Shown: positions 25,676-34,137 of the stretch, piece by piece
Layout: each line of letters begins with the position of its first letter
How positions within the stretch are numbered: the stretch's first letter is position 1
Assembly (NCBI RefSeq): GCF_009674685.1
Contig: NZ_WKJI01000001.1
Location: 930,001 to 994,000, forward strand
Length of the DNA: 64,000 nt
Direction: 5' to 3'
Origin: Pedobacter puniceum
GTDB lineage: Bacteria > Bacteroidota > Bacteroidia > Sphingobacteriales > Sphingobacteriaceae
Notes under the pieces: model-generated
What the model was told of the DNA's origin: nothing
Databases searched by the model: none
What the model saw: the letters and a program-made list of their open reading frames with translations, nothing else
Translations under genes and position numbers: made by a program

Positions 25676-26294
25676 AGTTAAATTCTTCATTTGTTAATTT
25701 GTACAAATTACTAACTAGAACTTCAATTTTTGATTCAAGAATTCTGGTGTCTTCGTTTTTTTTCTTTTTTACTATTATCTCATTTACTAATTTAATAAAT
25801 GATTTCTGCTCAATTTCAGATATTATTGGGATTGGGAACATGTTTACATTTTGTCCGCCAACTTGGACATCCCCAACACCTGTTTTATTCATGTTAGTAA
25901 TAAAGCTATACCATATTATAATTTTTGAATTCAAAATAGAAAGTAGATACTCTAATCCTTTACCTATCAGAATATAACAAGCATTATTGACTATATATCG
26001 ATCTGAATCTATGGAAAATGCCATTTGATTACCAATAATTTTCCAAATTATTTTTTGTTTATAAAAATCCTCCATATAAGCACAATTCCTTAAATTGTAG
26101 AGTGTATCTCCCTTATCAGTCCTTTTTGCTAAAATTTCAAAGTATTGATCTAAATGTTTTTTTATTGCAGGATAATCCTCTGCCTTAATAGGTTTTATGC
26201 CTTTTTCTTTAACTCCATTGTGTATATTGATTAACCATATATCAGCAAAATCATAAGTATATTTTTTAATATCTCTGCCTCTTAAAATAGGTCT
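25659..26294 (-). CDS. silent alternative C-terminal specificity cassette of the methyltransferase
   Basis: Reading leftwards from the outer repeat, an unbroken 211-codon frame begins NRPILRGRDIKKYTYDFADIW and ends EFNFIQSQ-stop. The ORF track shows only its last 138 residues from an internal ATG. It is homologous to the methyltransferase C-terminus at RPILRGRDIK and EDFYKQKII but otherwise different. It has no start of its own: a TAA lies three codons before the repeat. Frame relative to the repeat is identical to that in the active gene, so inversion of 25027-26295 would give an 1108-aa protein in place of 1112. It ends tail-to-tail with the active gene, the two stops overlapping by 17 bp. 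It is a silent cassette rather than a decayed gene. Confidence 0.82.
   Translation of the reverse strand, partial: RPILRGRDIKKYTYDFADIWLINIHNGVKEKGIKPIKAEDYPAIKKHLDQYFEILAKRTDKGDTLYNLRNCAYMEDFYKQKIIWKIIGNQMAFSIDSDRYIVNNACYILIGKGLEYLLSILNSKIIIWYSFITNMNKTGVGDVQVGGQNVNMFPIPIISEIEQKSFIKLVNEIIVKKKKNEDTRILESKIEVLVSNLYKLTNEEFNFIQSQ
26047..26073 (-). repeat. inner inverted repeat, right copy
   Basis: Complement of 25255-25281, 27/27 identical, inside the silent cassette and in the same reading frame as the left copy. Confidence 0.8.
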
Positions 26295-26295
26295 A
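26278..26295 (-). repeat. outer inverted repeat, right copy (probable invertase crossover site)
   Basis: Complement of 25027-25044, 18/18 identical, 35 bp before the invertase ATG. With the left copy it bounds a 1269-bp invertible segment. Confidence 0.8.
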
Positions 26296-26330
26296 TTATC
26301 TTATACAATTTTTAACAATATATTTAAGCC

Positions 26331-26948
26331 ATGATATACGGTTACATAAGAGTAAGTACTGATAAACAAACAGTAGAAAATCAAAGATTTGAAATAAATC
26401 AATTTTGTAGCAAACAAGAATTGTTTATAGAAAGATGGATAGAAGAAACTATTTCAGGCACAAAGGAAGTTGATAAACGTACTCTCGGAAAGCTTCTAAA
26501 AAAGACTCAAAAAGGTGATGTATTAATTTGTTCAGAATTATCACGTTTAGGTAGGAGCTTATTTATGATAATGGAAGTACTCAATTATTGCATGAAAAAA
26601 GAAGTGCAGGTTTGGACTATAAAAGATAATTATCGTTTAGGGAATGATATAAATTCTAAAGTGCTCGCATTTGCTTTTGGATTATCTGCCGAAATAGAAA
26701 GAAACTTGATCTCCCAAAGAACTAAAGAAGCACTTTCAAGAAAAAAAGCAGAAGGCGTTGTTCTTGGCAGGCCGATAGGAAAAAAATCAACAAAAGTTAA
26801 ACTAACTGGTAAAGAGAAAAAAATTTCAGATTTACTAAAAAAAAATGTTTCTTACAGTGCAATTGGAAGAATATTAGGAGTACATCGCTTAACTGTTTCT
26901 AAGTTTGCACATGAAAGACTAAAATCCTTAACTAATTTAAACTTTTAA
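26331..26948 (+). CDS. Mpi/Hin-family serine DNA invertase
   Basis: 205 aa. The catalytic domain opens MIYGYIRVSTDKQTVENQR, with the nucleophile Ser in RVST, and contains LICSELSRLGRSLFMIMEVL and AEIERNLISQRTKEAL. The C-terminal ~45 residues form a resolvase helix-turn-helix (SYSAIGRILGVHRLTVSKF). Length and wording match the master invertase Mpi family known from Bacteroides, which flips short inverted-repeat-bounded segments. The gene lies 35 bp outside the outer inverted repeat of the methyltransferase C-terminal segment, the same position as gin beside the Mu G segment. It very probably controls that inversion. Confidence 0.9.
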   Translation: MIYGYIRVSTDKQTVENQRFEINQFCSKQELFIERWIEETISGTKEVDKRTLGKLLKKTQKGDVLICSELSRLGRSLFMIMEVLNYCMKKEVQVWTIKDNYRLGNDINSKVLAFAFGLSAEIERNLISQRTKEALSRKKAEGVVLGRPIGKKSTKVKLTGKEKKISDLLKKNVSYSAIGRILGVHRLTVSKFAHERLKSLTNLNF

Positions 26949-27049
26949 TATATTGTTTTGTAAATTCATTCAAAAAGTAGTTCTCTTTATGGGGTTAAAA
27001 TTTCCCTGAAATATAGAAGAGTTCTTTAATTTTAAATTAGAAATTTGGT

Positions 27050-28882
27050 ATGCAAAGCCTTTCAGAAATTATCAATTTATTAAACAGTACAGATGAATGC
27101 GCTACCCTAGAAGCTAAAAGAGGTACGGCCATTGGTCATTCGGTTTTAGAAAGTATTTGTGCTTTTGCAAACGAGCCAGGTTTAGGTGGTGGTACTATTA
27201 TTTTAGGGGTAACCCGTGATGAAAGCTCCTTATTTCCTGTATATCAAATAGAAGGTATAAAAGATCCAGATAAATTACAAGCTGATTTAGCCAGTCAAAC
27301 CGCATCATTATTTAACCAACCTATTAGACCACAAATAGAGTTAGAAACAACGCCGAATAATAAATTAGTACTTAAAATTAAAGTACCTGAACTTCCAGAT
27401 GGGCAAAAACCACTATATTTTAAAAACGAAGGCTTACCCAAAGGTGCATACAGGCGTATTGGTTCTACAGACCAGCATTGTACCGAAGATGATTTATTTG
27501 TTTTTTACAACAAGGAAGATAGTTTAGATAGTACCATAGTTAATGATACTAGCTTAGAAGATATTAGTGAAGAAGCTATCACACTATACCGTAATTTACG
27601 TAGCAAAGTAAATGAATATGCAGAGGAATTAACTTATAGTGATATTGATTTACTTCGCTCGTTAGGATGTATAAAAAAGCATAAAGACGATTATAAATTA
27701 ACTTATACAGGTTTATTGGTTTTTGGTAATAGAATGGCTTTAAGACGCTTAATGCCAATGGTAAGGGTAGATTATATACGAGTTCCCGGCAACACCTGGG
27801 TAGAAAACCCCGACAGTAGGTTTACTACTGTAGATATGCGTGGCCCCATGATACAATTAGTGCAACGTATTTTTAGTGCCATAGCAGATGATTTACCCAA
27901 AGGTTTTCTATTACCAGAAGGCGAGTTACAAGCTACCAATATTGGTTTGCCATCTAAAGTGTTACGTGAAGCAATAGTTAATGCACTTATCCATCGTACT
28001 TACAGAGAGAATCAGCCTATTCAAATTATTAGGTATGGCAATCGTTTAGAAATTAAAAACCCAGGCTTTTCGCTTAAACCCGAAGAACAATTAGGAGAGC
28101 CTGGCTCTAAAAATAGAAACCCCTTTATCGCATCCATATTTCACGAAACAAACTTAGCAGAAACCAAAGGTAGTGGAATAAGGATTATGCGTAGCTTAAT
28201 GGAAAAATCATCACTAGCTCCACCAACATTTGAAAGTAACCATACAGCAAATCAATTTACAACAAGGTTATTACTGCACCACTTCCTTAGTGAAGCTGAT
28301 ATAGCATGGCTTAAAACGTTTGAAGTTTACCAATTAAACGACGCACAAAAAAGAGCTTTAATTTTTGTTAGAGAAACAGGAGCCATAGATAATCAAGCTT
28401 ATAGACAACTTAATGGATGTGATATTTTAAAAGCGAGTACAGAGTTAAGAGCCATGAGAGATGTTGCATTATTGCAGCAAAAGGGTAAAGGAAGAGCCAC
28501 TTATTATATTATAGATAGTGGGTTTAATGCACCACTTACATCGCTAAGTACACCAGTTAGTGTGCTTAGTGCATCAGTTAATACACAACCTAATACCCTT
28601 AATACAGAACCTCAATCGTTATTACATGAGTTTCCAGATCATTTGCAAAGTGAGATAGCTCAAATTACAGTGAGAGAGAAAGACATCAATAAGATAAAAA
28701 ATCTGATTTACAAAATATGTAAGCATAGAAGTTGTTCTGTAAGAGAAATTGCAGCGCTCATAAAAAGAAAAGAAAATACAGTATTAAGAAATTATATTAT
28801 ACCTATGAAAGAGGATAATAAACTTCAATACACAATTCCTGATATGCCAAATCATCCAGATCAAGCCTATCAATCTATTTAA
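27050..28882 (+). CDS. AlbA_2 (Schlafen AAA_4) ATP-binding protein with RecG-C-like ATPase domain and C-terminal winged helix
   Basis: 610 aa. Residues 1-130 are the AlbA_2 putative nucleic-acid-binding domain (ECATLEAKRGTAIGHSVLESICAFANEPGLGGGTIILGV). Residues about 300-420 are the GHKL-type ATPase seen in RecG-C-like proteins (REAIVNALIHRTYRENQPIQI... KGSGIRIMRSLMEKSSLAPP). A winged-helix region follows, then a Ser/Thr/Pro-rich linker with repeated units (STPVSVLSASVNTQPNTLNTEP) and a final HTH-like segment. Such proteins occur both as regulators and as ATPase parts of defence islands. Position between the invertase and the PLD-helicase makes a role in the same system likely. Exact function unknown. 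Confidence 0.8.
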   Translation: MQSLSEIINLLNSTDECATLEAKRGTAIGHSVLESICAFANEPGLGGGTIILGVTRDESSLFPVYQIEGIKDPDKLQADLASQTASLFNQPIRPQIELETTPNNKLVLKIKVPELPDGQKPLYFKNEGLPKGAYRRIGSTDQHCTEDDLFVFYNKEDSLDSTIVNDTSLEDISEEAITLYRNLRSKVNEYAEELTYSDIDLLRSLGCIKKHKDDYKLTYTGLLVFGNRMALRRLMPMVRVDYIRVPGNTWVENPDSRFTTVDMRGPMIQLVQRIFSAIADDLPKGFLLPEGELQATNIGLPSKVLREAIVNALIHRTYRENQPIQIIRYGNRLEIKNPGFSLKPEEQLGEPGSKNRNPFIASIFHETNLAETKGSGIRIMRSLMEKSSLAPPTFESNHTANQFTTRLLLHHFLSEADIAWLKTFEVYQLNDAQKRALIFVRETGAIDNQAYRQLNGCDILKASTELRAMRDVALLQQKGKGRATYYIIDSGFNAPLTSLSTPVSVLSASVNTQPNTLNTEPQSLLHEFPDHLQSEIAQITVREKDINKIKNLIYKICKHRSCSVREIAALIKRKENTVLRNYIIPMKEDNKLQYTIPDMPNHPDQAYQSI

Positions 28883-28890
28883 TAAACACA

Positions 28891-28936
28891 CTTAATACAT
28901 AAGCTAGCTTATGTATTAGTGCTTAATACATAAGCT
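28891..28936. promoter_or_regulatory. 26-bp perfect palindrome plus half-site repeat before the PLD-helicase gene
   Basis: TAATACATAAGCT (28893-28905) is followed directly by its complement (28906-28918). The 15-mer CTTAATACATAAGCT occurs at 28891 and again at 28922, 31 bp later, or about three helical turns. It fills nearly all of the 62-bp gap and ends 8 bp before the ATG, where a bound protein or a long hairpin would affect expression. Confidence 0.6.
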
Positions 28937-28944
28937 AAACTAAA

Positions 28945-31900
28945 ATGGCAAACAATTTTATCACCAATAACACTACTCATAAAAGCTTAAAAGGCAGGTT
29001 AAACACCTTAATTGGCATTAGTGAAGAATTAAAATTTTTAGTAGGTTTCTTTTATTTTTCTGGCTGGCAAGAGTTGTATCAAAGCTTACAAAAAAATACT
29101 ACTTTAAAATTAAAGCTATTAGTAGGTTTACAAGTTTGTAACCACTTAAATAAAGTTTTAGAGTATATTAATCAAGATGAAGCACTATCACAAGACGAGC
29201 ATTTTAATGAGTTTATTACCTCACTAGGTTTTGCATTAAATAATCAAGAATTAGATACAGAAGCATTTTACAACCAAGTAGAATTTTTCTTACAAATGCT
29301 TCAGGATGAACGCTTAATTATTCGTAAAACAGAAAACCCAAACCATGCTAAATTATATCTATTCAGATTAAATCAAGAACAAGCAGAAATCCAGAATATG
29401 GAAGGGCAATTTGTAACGGGTAGCAGCAATTTAACAAAAGCAGGTTTATCTGGTCAAGAAGAATTTAATGTTGAAATTAAAGATTATGGTTTCAAAGATG
29501 CAGAGAGTTATTTTGACGAATTATGGGGGAAAGCCATCCCAATTTCTGAAGTCGAAAATCGCAAACAATTTCTAATTCAATTTATACAACACAAATCCCA
29601 AGCGGCAACAATAACCCCATTTGAAGCTTATGCGCTCATTTTAAAAACATATTTAGATTTACAATTACAAAAACAAATTAAGCCAGAAGTAGAAGGATTA
29701 TTAGAAGAAATTGGTTTTAAAAAGTTTGCTTATCAAACAGATGCCGTAAACCAAGCATTAACTGTAATTAACGAATACAATGGAGTAATCATTGCCGATG
29801 TAGTAGGTTTAGGTAAATCAGTTATTGCATCACTTATAGCAAAAAACTTAGGTAAAAGAGGCATGGTAATTTGTCCTCCAGGATTAATTGGTGATAGAAA
29901 TTACCATACAGGCTGGTGGGAGTATATCGAAAAATTTAAACTTTACGATTGGGAAGTACAAAGTAGAGGTAGATTAGAAGAGATTGCAGAAACCATTAAT
30001 AATAAAGGTATTGAAGTTTTAATTATAGACGAGGCTCATTACTTTCGTAATCAAGACACCGCAGACTATGAAGCACTTCTAAATATATGCAGAGACCGTA
30101 CAGTTATTTTATTATCAGCAACACCATTCAATAATTCTCCAGCAGATATTTTTTCACTCCTAAAGCTTTTTATCATACCGGGTAAATCAGGTATTTCCGT
30201 CGATGACAATTTAGAGGGCTTATTTAGTAATTTTAATTACAGATATAAGCAGTTATCCACCATTACAAAAAATGCAAATTCGTTATATAGTTTAAAAATT
30301 AAAAAAGCAGAAGCTTTATATAAAATCATAATTGATGATCAATTACCTATTGATATAAAAAAGGTAAGAAGTGCAACAAAACACTTAGCTAATCAAATTA
30401 AGCAAATTATATCATCTGTAGTAATTCGTAGAAACCGTCTGGATTTAAAACAAGATTACATCTATGCTAAAGAGGTATCCGAGCTTTCAAAAGTAAAAGA
30501 CCCAATAGAGTTATTTTATCATTTAACACCAGAGCAAAGTATTTTTTATGATAGCATATTAAATGAATACTTCTCAGAAAATGGAAGGTTTAAAGGGGCT
30601 ATTTACCAGCCGTTTAGTTACGAGAAAAAAGTTGAAGATGAAGAAAAACTAGACGAAAAGGGAAACAGAGCCTTCCAACAACAGCGCAACTTATATGATT
30701 TTATGAGAAGATTGCTGGTTAAGCGTTTCGAAAGTTCTTTTGGTGCATTTGAAAAATCTATTGACAGGTTTTTAAATGTACACCTAACTGTTAAAGATTT
30801 TATTAATAGTTCTAATGGTAAATTTATTTTAGACAGAGACTTTATGGAACGTATTCTCGCTTTTGACGAGGAAGATATACTAGCCAATTTGGATAAATAT
30901 GCACAAGGAGATTTAAAAAAGAAAACTCCTAAAAATAATACAGTTTACGATATTAATAAATTTGAACGCAAAGAAGAGTTTCTAAATGATATTGATAATG
31001 ATATATCAATTTTCAAAGAGATTAAAAAAGCTTTAACTAATCTAAATATTGTTCAAAACGATCCAAAAAGAAAAGAGATTACAAAAGAAATCAAAAGAAT
31101 ACTAACTACTGATAAGAACCGTAAAATTATTTTATTTTCAGAATATGTAGATACAATTCTTCATTTAGAAGATTATCTAAGAGTAGAGTTTGGAAACAGA
31201 TTGCTTGTATGTGCTGGTAAAGTATCAAAAGAACTATCAAAAAATTTAAGTTCCGATTTTAACGCACAATACAAAGGTGGTCAAACTAATAATTTTGATG
31301 TAATAATTACATCAGATAAACTATCTGAGGGTTTTAATTTAAATAGGGCAGGAGCAATTATAAATTATGATATCCCATGGAATCCTACACGAGTAATACA
31401 AAGAGTAGGTAGAATAAATCGTATTGGTGCAAAAGTTTTTGACGAACTATATATTTATAATTATTTTCCATCAGAAATAGGTGCTGATATAGTTAAATCA
31501 AGAGAAATTGCACAACAAAAAATGTTCTTAATTCATAGTTCTTTGGGTGAAGATGCCAAAATATTTGATATAGAAGAAGAACCATCTGCATCTGGTTTAT
31601 ACAGTAAGTTAAACCAAAGTCCGGATGAAGATGGAGAATTAAACACAGTAACGATAGTGAGAAATACGTTTAAAGATATTGAGGAAAAATATCCAAGCGT
31701 TATTGAAAAAATAAACAATCTCCCACCTCGTGTTAAAACAGCTAAGAAGTTTGATACAAATAATTTGAATGTATTAAGAAAAAAGGGGTTAAGTCTTTTT
31801 GCTCAAGTGGTAGATTTAACAGAAAAGAGCAGTGGAGATATAGAAGAGGTAATATTCGAAGAATTACTTAAAAACGTGAAATGCGAATATGAAGAACCTC

Positions 31901-32301
31901 GCTTATCATTATCAGATGAGTTTTGGCCTACGTATGAAAAAATTAAAAACTTCAAACCTAATTTCAAAACAGGCAGAAGTGATATTGCATTAGAGTCAAA
32001 AGCATATGAAAACTTACAAGTCTATTTAAAGATTTTAAATGGGAAAGAAGAAACATTAGCAGAATTTATAAAAATGCTCCTTCTGGACATAAAGAAGTAT
32101 CATACACTTTCAACTCGTTCGATTGGTAGATTAGGAAGGAAAATAATTTCAAAAGAAACAAATGAAAAAGAGTTAAAAGCTTTTAGAGATGATATATTTT
32201 GGTTAAGAAATCATTTAGGATTAAACTATCTAAACAAGATTTTAGAACGTGTAGATAAATACCAAAATGAAGTAATTATTGCAGTTGAGAATATCTATTG
32301 A
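28945..32301 (+). CDS. PLD-nuclease / SNF2-type helicase fusion, defence system effector
   Basis: 1118 aa. N-terminal phospholipase-D-type nuclease domain: NHAKLYLF (about 132) and GSSNLTKAGLSGQEEFNVE (about 158), i.e. HxK...GSSN. Then a superfamily 2 helicase: ADVVGLGKSVIASLIAK (Walker A, about 288), LIIDEAHYFRN (DEAH, about 361), LLSATPFNN (motif III), and motifs V-VI SDKLSEGFNLNRAGAIINYDIPWNP and QRVGRINRIG. A long C-terminal helical region follows. Separate PLD and helicase subunits occur in CglI/NgoAVII-type ATP-dependent restriction and in DISARM; here they are fused. It would be the cutting arm that pairs with the upstream methyltransferase. Confidence 0.88.
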   Translation: MANNFITNNTTHKSLKGRLNTLIGISEELKFLVGFFYFSGWQELYQSLQKNTTLKLKLLVGLQVCNHLNKVLEYINQDEALSQDEHFNEFITSLGFALNNQELDTEAFYNQVEFFLQMLQDERLIIRKTENPNHAKLYLFRLNQEQAEIQNMEGQFVTGSSNLTKAGLSGQEEFNVEIKDYGFKDAESYFDELWGKAIPISEVENRKQFLIQFIQHKSQAATITPFEAYALILKTYLDLQLQKQIKPEVEGLLEEIGFKKFAYQTDAVNQALTVINEYNGVIIADVVGLGKSVIASLIAKNLGKRGMVICPPGLIGDRNYHTGWWEYIEKFKLYDWEVQSRGRLEEIAETINNKGIEVLIIDEAHYFRNQDTADYEALLNICRDRTVILLSATPFNNSPADIFSLLKLFIIPGKSGISVDDNLEGLFSNFNYRYKQLSTITKNANSLYSLKIKKAEALYKIIIDDQLPIDIKKVRSATKHLANQIKQIISSVVIRRNRLDLKQDYIYAKEVSELSKVKDPIELFYHLTPEQSIFYDSILNEYFSENGRFKGAIYQPFSYEKKVEDEEKLDEKGNRAFQQQRNLYDFMRRLLVKRFESSFGAFEKSIDRFLNVHLTVKDFINSSNGKFILDRDFMERILAFDEEDILANLDKYAQGDLKKKTPKNNTVYDINKFERKEEFLNDIDNDISIFKEIKKALTNLNIVQNDPKRKEITKEIKRILTTDKNRKIILFSEYVDTILHLEDYLRVEFGNRLLVCAGKVSKELSKNLSSDFNAQYKGGQTNNFDVIITSDKLSEGFNLNRAGAIINYDIPWNPTRVIQRVGRINRIGAKVFDELYIYNYFPSEIGADIVKSREIAQQKMFLIHSSLGEDAKIFDIEEEPSASGLYSKLNQSPDEDGELNTVTIVRNTFKDIEEKYPSVIEKINNLPPRVKTAKKFDTNNLNVLRKKGLSLFAQVVDLTEKSSGDIEEVIFEELLKNVKCEYEEPRLSLSDEFWPTYEKIKNFKPNFKTGRSDIALESKAYENLQVYLKILNGKEETLAEFIKMLLLDIKKYHTLSTRSIGRLGRKIISKETNEKELKAFRDDIFWLRNHLGLNYLNKILERVDKYQNEVIIAVENIY

Positions 32302-32480
32302 GTTAAATCTAAACTTAACTATAAATTAAGTACCAATTGTATTAAGGAAACTGAATATGTGGATGTTTTTTGTATAAAGATAAGCCTAACAGGTAATTAA
32401 CAGTTTTTTCCTGTGATTTCTTTTTTACCATTGATGTTTTTTAGATATATTATTAATTAGCGTAATTTAATTTATAACAA

Positions 32481-34097
32481 ATGCGTTTGATTTTTTTAAA
32501 GCACTCTTTTTGTCAGCCTTATACCATAATGGCCATTCTTTTCAGTATGTTCTTTGCTCAGCATAGTTTGGCTCAAAAGCTTAATATAAAGAACAATATT
32601 TTCTGGAATACCAAAGATGGAAAACCTATTTACAGTCAGGGCGGTGGGATATTTACTTTTAAAGACCCGAAAACTGGTCAGGAGAAATATTATTGGTACG
32701 GCGTTCATTATAAGGGAGGTGAGCTCTATCGTAATTCGCCTTATAAAACAATTTCAGAGGCTAGTTTTGAGTCTGTTACTTGTTACACTTCCACAGATTT
32801 AGTAAACTGGACATTCGAATCTGATGCTTTAATAAAAGCAGATGCTAATGAAAAGGGCAAAGGTGGATGGCTGGGACGCTTAGGTGTAGCTTACCTCAAA
32901 GATATCAAACAATACGCTATGTTTATTCAGCATGATAGCGGAGTGTTAATAGCTGTTGCTGATGAGCCTACAGGGCCGTTTAAATGGCATCATAAAATCA
33001 GTATGCTAGATAGAATTGGAACACCCAATACTGGAGATCAAACTGTTTTTACTGATGAAGACACTGGTAAATCTTACCTGGTTTATTCTTACGGAAGAGG
33101 TAGAAATAAAATTTACCTTTCTGAAATAGGTATAAAAGATGGTAAGGTGGATTTACTGAATGTAGAAAAGGTTTATGAAGGTGAAGGCAGAGAAGGAAAT
33201 TGTATGTTTAAATACAAGGATAAGTATTATATGGCTGCCTCTAATCTATACGGTTGGGATGCTTCTTTTGCTTACTATCTGGTAGCAGATAATATTTATG
33301 GGCCTTATACACCCAAAAACAACATGTTAGTTATAGAGGGTAGCGAAAAGGATTATGCCCATGTTACCCAAACCGGTTTTTTTGTTACGCTTAGAGGTAC
33401 TAAGCAAGAAACAGTTGTTTATTGCGGAGATAGATGGGCTGATTTTGCAGGTAATGGCTTAGGTTATAACCAATGGGTTCCATTATCTTTTAACGGAACA
33501 AAGCCTTATTTCAATTCTCTTGATTCTTGGAATCTTGATGCTAAAACTGGTGAATGGGAAGTAGCTATTAATAATAATTGGGTTAAAAACGGAAGTTTTG
33601 AAGCCGATAGAAAAAAAATGCCTAGCCCTTTTAAACCTGTGCAAACTTTTTTGATAGGATGGGAAAATACTATTTTAAAAGGAAATAAAATATCGCTTGA
33701 CAGCATTACATCTCCAATATTAAACTTTGTAAATAGTGAAGAAGATAGAAAAAGAGTTTTAGGAGAGAAAAGTTTAAATATAAGTGATAAGGTAAATTTC
33801 AAACGTCAGGTTTCGCAATTGATTAGTTCTTCTCCCTATGTTAAACTACCTGATGGTTATTATACCCTTACAGCAAACTTTAGAAATAGCAAAGGGTTCT
33901 CAAAATTAGAGATGTATACGGAGAGTTCAGGAAAACACCTAACAATTTCTATAAAAGGTACTCATCCAGAATGGGAGACCATACATTTAAAAAGGATACT
34001 CGTTATAGGTGGTAGAGTTGAGATTGGTTTTAAAGCCTACGGAAAAGCCAATGCTTATTGCCATATTGATGATGTTTCACTAATTAGAGAATTGTAG
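32481..34097 (+). CDS. secreted family 43-like glycoside hydrolase with C-terminal carbohydrate-binding-like domain
   Basis: 538 aa. Signal peptide through about residue 31 (...FFAQHSLAQ); the ATG at residue 17 would also give one. The body is a five-bladed beta-propeller of the GH43/62 type: YYWYGVHYKGG, VTCYTSTDLVNWTFESDAL, YAMFIQHDSGVLIAVADEPTGPF, GDQTVFTDEDTGKSYLVYSYGRG and GREGNCMFKYKDKYYMAAS, the last holding a likely catalytic Glu. Residues about 360-538 look like a galactose-binding/CBM-like fold (NWVKNGSFEADR... YCHIDDVSLI). Likely acts on a plant or algal polysaccharide outside the cell. Stands alone after the defence island; no SusC/D pair nearby. Confidence 0.78.
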   Translation: MRLIFLKHSFCQPYTIMAILFSMFFAQHSLAQKLNIKNNIFWNTKDGKPIYSQGGGIFTFKDPKTGQEKYYWYGVHYKGGELYRNSPYKTISEASFESVTCYTSTDLVNWTFESDALIKADANEKGKGGWLGRLGVAYLKDIKQYAMFIQHDSGVLIAVADEPTGPFKWHHKISMLDRIGTPNTGDQTVFTDEDTGKSYLVYSYGRGRNKIYLSEIGIKDGKVDLLNVEKVYEGEGREGNCMFKYKDKYYMAASNLYGWDASFAYYLVADNIYGPYTPKNNMLVIEGSEKDYAHVTQTGFFVTLRGTKQETVVYCGDRWADFAGNGLGYNQWVPLSFNGTKPYFNSLDSWNLDAKTGEWEVAINNNWVKNGSFEADRKKMPSPFKPVQTFLIGWENTILKGNKISLDSITSPILNFVNSEEDRKRVLGEKSLNISDKVNFKRQVSQLISSSPYVKLPDGYYTLTANFRNSKGFSKLEMYTESSGKHLTISIKGTHPEWETIHLKRILVIGGRVEIGFKAYGKANAYCHIDDVSLIREL

Positions 34098-34109
34098 CTC
34101 CATAATATT

Positions 34110-34133
34110 AAAGCCGGGATTTATCCCGGCTTT
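34110..34133. terminator. bidirectional intrinsic terminator
   Basis: Perfect 11-bp stem AAAGCCGGGAT / ATCCCGGCTTT with a 2-nt loop, between the convergent GH43-like and IPT/TIG genes. Confidence 0.85.
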
Positions 34134-34137
34134 ATCT

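Noticed and set aside
25699-25977. 92-aa plus-strand ORF between the methyltransferase and the invertase
   Set aside because: It is the opposite strand of the silent specificity cassette; the minus-strand frame is homologous to the methyltransferase C-terminus and explains the region.
22084-32301. Integrated prophage or conjugative element as the source of the island
   Set aside because: No integrase of the tyrosine type, no structural, relaxase or transfer genes, no tRNA and no flanking direct repeats that I could see.
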